Source: Selaginella moellendorffii | Lineage: Eukaryota; Streptophyta; Lycopodiopsida; Selaginellales; Selaginellaceae | Assembly: GCF_000143415.4 (NCBI RefSeq) | Contig: NW_003314427.1 | Span: forward strand, 1-64,000 | Length of the DNA stretch: 64,000 bases | Direction: 5' to 3' | Part shown: positions 59,501 to 64,000 of the stretch, piece by piece | Position numbering within the stretch: the first letter of the stretch is position 1 | How the letters are laid out: each line of letters starts with the position of its first letter | Made by a program: the position numbers and the translations under genes | The notes under the pieces: generated by a model | Databases searched by the model: none | Told to the model about the DNA's origin: nothing | What the model saw: only the letters and a program-made list of their open reading frames with translations

Positions 59501-62500
59501 GAGGGACCTTGCGCGAATAAGTTAGTGACCCCTCCATCTTTCTTTCGGGAGTATCATCAAGGGGTTCACTCGGCACCGGTTCATCCAGTGTTTACTTTCC
59601 AAGCTCGTTTTTATAACAAGAGGTCTCCTATTCTTCTCTCCGTGTTGGTTGATACAGGTTCGAGTTTATCTTCTATTGCTCGACCTGTTGCCACACGTTG
59701 TCGTCTACACTTGCGTCGTGCGGCGGATCCAGTTTTCATTCTTTATGGCAATGGCCGTACACATGCATGTGCACGAGATGAGGCGGACCTGGTTGTGCGT
59801 GTGGACGATCTCGAGCTTGAGTTGCAGTCGTTGCGGGTGGTGCCGAGTTAAGCTTTTGACCTCATTCTTGGTATGGATTGGTTGCAGCACAATCATGCCA
59901 AGTGTGACTTTGAGGCTTTTCCCCCTTGTCTCATACTTCCTTATGTTTCATCCATTCCTCTCACTTCTGTACCTCTTCGTCCCTCTACTTCTACCTCTGC
60001 TTCCATTACTTTTGTTCCCCCATTATTTCCTCTTGTGTTTCCATCTTGTTCTGCTCTTCCCTTTTCCGATCCCTCCGATGATCTTTGTGTTGTAGCTGTT
60101 GATCAGCTCATGAAGGAGTATTCTGATCTCTTTGAATTTGACCTATCGTCTGGGGCCAAGATTGCCACACGTCATCCCATTCCAACCGGGGATGCTTGTC
60201 CAATCAAGGTTCCTGTTCGTCGTCGGTCACCCAAGGAGATCAAGATTTTACGTGCAAACGTCAAGGAGATGTTGGAGAAGGGTGTTATTCGGAAGTCGCG
60301 GAGTCCTTGGGCATGTGAACCTCATCTTGTGACGAAGCCTGATGGGAGTATTCGTTTCTGCATCGACTATCGTCCGTTAAATGAAGTGACGATCCCGGAC
60401 GTGTACCCTCTTCCTCACACTGCTGATCTCTTGGATCGTCTGGGGCGAAGTCGTTGGTTCACCAAGCTAGATCTTGCTTCTGGGTATTGGCAAGTACCGA
60501 TGGCTGAAGACGATATTCCTAAGACTGCTTTTCGTACACCATTTGGTTTGTACGAGTTTTTGGTGATGCCGTTTGGTTTGAACAATGCTCCAGCAACTTT
60601 TCAGCGAATGATGGACGAGGTTCTTTGCGATATGCCAGAGGTGACAGCTGACTTCATTGATGATGTCTTGATCCACTCGGAGGGGATGTGGGAGGAGCAT
60701 GTTCGTGATGTTTGTAAAGTGTTGGATCGGCTACGGGACGTTGGTTTAAAGCTGAAGCGGTCGAAGTGCGTGTTTGGGTCCAAGGACACAACTTATCTTG
60801 GGTACCGTATTTCTCGTGAGGGTTTGCAAGTTGATCCTGACAAACTTGTGGCTGTTCTAAAGTTCCCTACTCCGAAGTGTGTGAATGATGTGCAGCGCTT
60901 TTTGGGTAAGGTGCAGTATCTCGGTCGTTTTGTGGATCATCTTTCCGATCGCACTTTACCATTGCGAGCGTTGTTGAAGTCATCAACGTCATCTTTCATC
61001 TGGTCTCCCGATTGTGAGTGGGCGTTCGTGAATCTCAAAGAGCTATTGACGACTCCTCCGGTTTTGGCATATCCTGACTACACTCGACCTTTTATTTTGC
61101 GCGTGGATGCTTCTGATATTGGTCTTGGAGGTGTGTTGATGCAAGAGAGCTCGAGTGTGCCTGGTCAGCGCCATCCCATTGCATACATAAGCCGTACATT
61201 ACAACCAGCGGAGATGAACTACTCCACGACGGAGAAGGAGTGTTTAGCAGCAGTCTGGGGTTTCGAGAAACTTCATGCCTATCTACATGGTTCTCGGACG
61301 TTACTTGAAGAAGGTGACCATGCTGCTGTTACTTCATTATTGAAGCGGAAGAACCTGGTTGGTCGTACGGCTCGATGGGCTTTGAAGCTTCAGATATATG
61401 ATTTCGATGTTGTTCATCGCCCAGGGAGTTCTATGGCTGATGCTGATGCCCTTTCTCGAGCTCCTCTTCCTTCTCCACTCACTTCTCATGTTTATGATGA
61501 ACCTGTTGTTCCAGCATCTGTGGATTTTCTAGATGAGGATTCTGTGCCGTCGGCGGTTGCTGTCCTTGACGTTCAGTGTCCACAGGGCGTAGAGCAAGAT
61601 CTACCTTCTCTAAATGAGGTTCGCGAGGCTCAAAAGATTGAGCCATGGATTCGAAGGCTTCGAGATGGGTTTGAGAATCCTGCATCACTTGCTGATGACT
61701 TGCCTTTTCGGCATTTACATTCTCAATATCGCCTTGAAGATGGCCTTCTTTATTTTGTGGGGACGGATCCTGATGCTCATTTACGGCTGGTGGTGCCTTC
61801 GGTGTTTATTCCGCGGTTTCTCCATGCCTACCATGATTCTCCTATTCTAGGTGGGCATATGGGACACCGTCGTGTCACCGAGAAGTTGCGCAGATCTTTC
61901 TATTGGCCAGAGATGCGACGTGATATTATCCGGTATGTGCGTAGCTGCGTTTGGTGCCAAGCTCGTAATACTCCCCCTTGTGCTGCGGAAGGACGATTGG
62001 AGTCAATTGCAGTTTCTCGTCCGTTTGAGTTGGTGGCGTTTGATCTTATGGGACCTTTTCCGCGATCGACTGCTGGCAATGAGTATGTTATTATTGCTTC
62101 TGACTACTTGACTCGTTGGGTGGAAGTTGGTGCTCTTGCTAGTGCCTCTGCAACTGCTGTTGGATACTTCCTCCTCAATCGAGTGGTGTTCCAGCATTCT
62201 TGTCCAGAACGGATTCTTTCGGATAATGGTCCTGCATTTATGGCTGAGGTATTTCATGTTTTGACATCTCGGTTGGGGATACGCCACACTTTTACGAGTG
62301 CTTATCATCCACAATCAGACGGTCTGGTGGAACGGCTCGTTCGGACATTCAAAGGGATGATTGCGAAGTATGTGAACTTTCAACATTCGGATTGGGATGG
62401 TTATTTACCGTCTCTTCGGTATGCTTATGTCACAGGGGTGCAGAGTTCTGTTGGTGCTTCACCATATAAACTTCTATATGGTCATGATCCAATATTACCA

Positions 62501-62857
62501 ACAGAGCTAGGTTTACCTTCGCGATTGCCACGAGCTCCTGATGCTAGGTCATGGGATCAATATTTGACAAGCATTCTTCCACTTGTCCGAGCAGAGTCTG
62601 CTGAACACTTAGGCCGCGTACAAGTGGGACAACAACGGCGCTACAATTCCCATCATCGTCCACCAGCGGAGTACAAAGTGGATGATTTGGTGTTAGTCCG
62701 TTTTCCCCATCTTACGGTGCGTGGTTTATCTAAGGGGCTCCTTGCGCAGTGGAAAGGACCGTATCGGGTATGCGGCAAGTTGGACCACAAGTTTATGAGG
62801 TTCGGCATGACGTTCAGCAGGCTGATCCTCCGGAGATTGTGCATGTGCAGCGGTTAA
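59501..62857 (+). pseudogene. pol: Pol of the Ty3/gypsy element with a stop and a frameshift
   Basis: The protease block LSVLVDTGSSLSSIA (near 59640) is followed by a TAA at 59849-59851. The same frame then resumes with AFDLILGMDWLQHNHAK, so a single nonsense codon splits the protease. From 59873 the frame is open for 994 codons: reverse transcriptase (IDYRPLNEVT, FTKLDLASGYWQ, MPFGLNNAPATFQR, catalytic FIDDV), RNase H (RVDASDIGLGG, STTEKECLAAVWG, HRPGSSMADADALSR), integrase HHCC (GHMGHRRVTEKL... CVWCQ) and DDE core (DLMGPFP, LSDNGPAF, AYHPQSDGLVERL). Near 62770 a frameshift breaks the C-terminal WKGPYRV from its continuation GPQVYEVRHDVQ, which runs to 62964 in another frame. Confidence 0.85.
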
Positions 62858-62980
62858 AACGCTTCATACAGAGGGATCAGGAGCAGTTAATACCGTCTAC
62901 AGATCCACCGATGCCTCCTCCTGACGTTCCTCCAGATCCCGGCCCATCTACAAGAGAACCCTGACGGCCTTCCATTATTC

Positions 62981-62996
62981 CGAGAGGAGGGGATGA
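62981..62996 (+). promoter_or_regulatory. Polypurine tract
   Basis: GAGAGGAGGGGATGA immediately before the 3' LTR, the primer for plus-strand DNA synthesis. Confidence 0.75.
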
Positions 62997-63170
62997 TGTG
63001 AGGGCCAAGTGTACGGCTATGATGCCGTATACTAATATTAGCGTAGTGGATTTTGGTAGCCGTCGGATTGGTTTCAATCCGGACCACTCGCTCCTGTATA
63101 TAAGCTAGGGTTTTTGGGTTAATTGATATGCACATTTCTGTATTCCCTTTCCATATTCCATGCACTCACA
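62997..63170 (+). repeat. 3' long terminal repeat
   Basis: 174 bp, identical to the 5' LTR except T at 63020 (C in the other). Its termini are TGTGAG and CTCACA. Confidence 0.92.
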
Positions 63171-63174
63171 GCAT
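63171..63174 (+). repeat. Target-site duplication GCAT (right)
   Basis: Matches 58155-58158. Confidence 0.7.
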
Positions 63175-64000
63175 GAGTTTTTATAAATCACTTATTATAA
63201 CTAACTTTCCCTAAAAAGTAATAAAGACTTTTTAAGTTATATGGTGAAGATATTATTTAAATCACTTGAGTTTTATCTTTGTTTACAAGGATACATTCCT
63301 TACATATAATATAACCTAGAAGTATGCTAGAATTTACAAAGAAATTATACTTCTCTAGATTAAAAGAAATGCTATAGTTTTTGCATTTTTGAAAATATTT
63401 TTGTAAAAAAACTAAATGTTCTATTTTGGAGTTGAAGACACTAAAATTATTCATAAAAATTCTTATAAAAGTAGTTAAATATTCTTTGAAAATGTTTATA
63501 ACAACTCTTTGAAATGTAAAAAGAGCATTACATAGGTCAAAAAGCATTTTGTAATATGTGTAAGGTCTTTATAAACTTATATAGCCATTTTGTATTTATT
63601 TTTAGATATTACTTCCACTTAGTTATAACTAGAAAATCCATCTAAAAATAAATATATCTTATGGCTTGCTACTGAATTTAGAATTTCATCTGTGAAAGGA
63701 ATAAGGAACATATCCCTTTTTGTTGTATGATATAACTTTTTGTAATTCACACAAAATCGTAATTTACTATTTTCCTATATACAATTACAAATGGTGAAAG
63801 CCATTGAGCATTTTAGATAGGATAGATGAATCTTGCCTGAAGGAGTTTATCGATTTCCTCTTTAACTTTACTATAGTAATTAGGATTCATCCTATAGGGC
63901 ATTTGCCTTTTAGGCATATTTCCCAAGAGTATCTTAATGCAATATATACAGAGTTCTTATGGGATACCTTTTAAATCTATGTAGAACTAGGCAAAAATGT
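63175..64000 (-). mobile_element. Old Ty3/gypsy relic, reverse transcriptase part
   Basis: Minus strand. Near 63880-63780: EEIDKLLQARFIYPIQNAQW and SPFVIVYRK, the start of the reverse transcriptase. At 63547-63257: LCNALFTFQRVVINIF, then FMNNFSVF in place of the catalytic DD block, and LEKYNFFVNSSILLGYIIC. Several stops, and Asn-Asn at the catalytic site, show it is dead. It continues beyond the right edge and is the other half of the relic at 56380-58158. Confidence 0.75.

Larger units (their letters stand above)
58159..63170 (+). mobile_element. Young Ty3/gypsy LTR retrotransposon
   Basis: A 5,012 bp element with two 174 bp LTRs (58159-58332, 62997-63170) that differ at one position (C at 58182, T at 63020). 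The LTR ends form TGTGAG...CTCACA. The target duplication is GCAT. A polypurine tract (GAGAGGAGGGGATGA) ends just before the 3' LTR. Gag is at 58566-59498 and pol at 59501-62857 in order protease, reverse transcriptase, RNase H, integrase, the Ty3/gypsy order. It is inserted into an older minus-strand gypsy relic. LTR identity says recent insertion, yet pol carries one in-frame stop and one frameshift. Confidence 0.93.

Overview
The window is nuclear DNA from a land plant. Multi-exon genes with very short GT-AG introns (about 50-100 bp), an Lhca antenna gene, a pheophorbide a oxygenase-like Rieske gene, a PPR gene, a PEAPOD/TIFY gene and Ty3/gypsy retroelements all point that way. The tight packing and the presence of a long tubulin tyrosine ligase-like gene of the ciliary type suggest an early-diverging plant with flagellated sperm, most likely a lycophyte such as Selaginella. 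That assignment is inference; no marker sequence was searched.

Layout. 0-11.3 kb: the 3' end of an unrecognised gene followed by a decayed copy of an RNase P p30 gene. Then come AT-rich repeats, including a 1.7 kb LTR element (3340-5063) inserted in an older repeat, and an apparently intact RPP30 (9989-11323). 11.5-12.8 kb: a BAHD acyltransferase. 12.9-14.4 kb: three copies of an AT-rich repeat. 14.5-31 kb is a dense gene block: PPR (-), PAO-like oxygenase (-), acyl-activating enzyme (+), LHCA3 (-), an unrecognised acidic organelle-type protein (+), alpha-tubulin (-), an IQD calmodulin-binding protein (-) and a TPR protein (-). 31.1-34.2 kb: a TTLL polyglutamylase-like gene (+). 34.2-37.8 kb: AT-rich DNA with two foldback elements. 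37.8-38.8 kb: a broken kinase-like gene. 39.4-40.4 kb: PEAPOD (+). 40.7-43.4 kb: cytosolic phosphoglucomutase (-). 43.6-46.4 kb: a large frameshifted gene I cannot name. 48.2-48.9 kb: a relic resembling a Dof zinc finger. 53.8-64 kb: nested Ty3/gypsy elements. A young plus-strand element with nearly identical 174 bp LTRs (58159-63170) splits an old minus-strand gypsy relic.

Gene relationships. Several neighbours are packed head-to-head over 150-350 bp (oxygenase/acyl-activating enzyme, LHCA3/acidic protein, TPR/TTLL, PGM/orphan exon), so shared promoters are likely. The LHCA3/acidic protein spacer carries a perfect G-box. Alpha-tubulin ending in EEY and a TTLL enzyme that may modify tubulin tails lie less than 6 kb apart. 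Exon joins were made by hand. For RPP30, BAHD, PAO-like, AAE, LHCA3, the acidic protein, TUA, IQD, TTLL and PPD the summed exon lengths are multiples of three. No tRNA, rRNA, CRISPR array or bacterial-type feature was seen.
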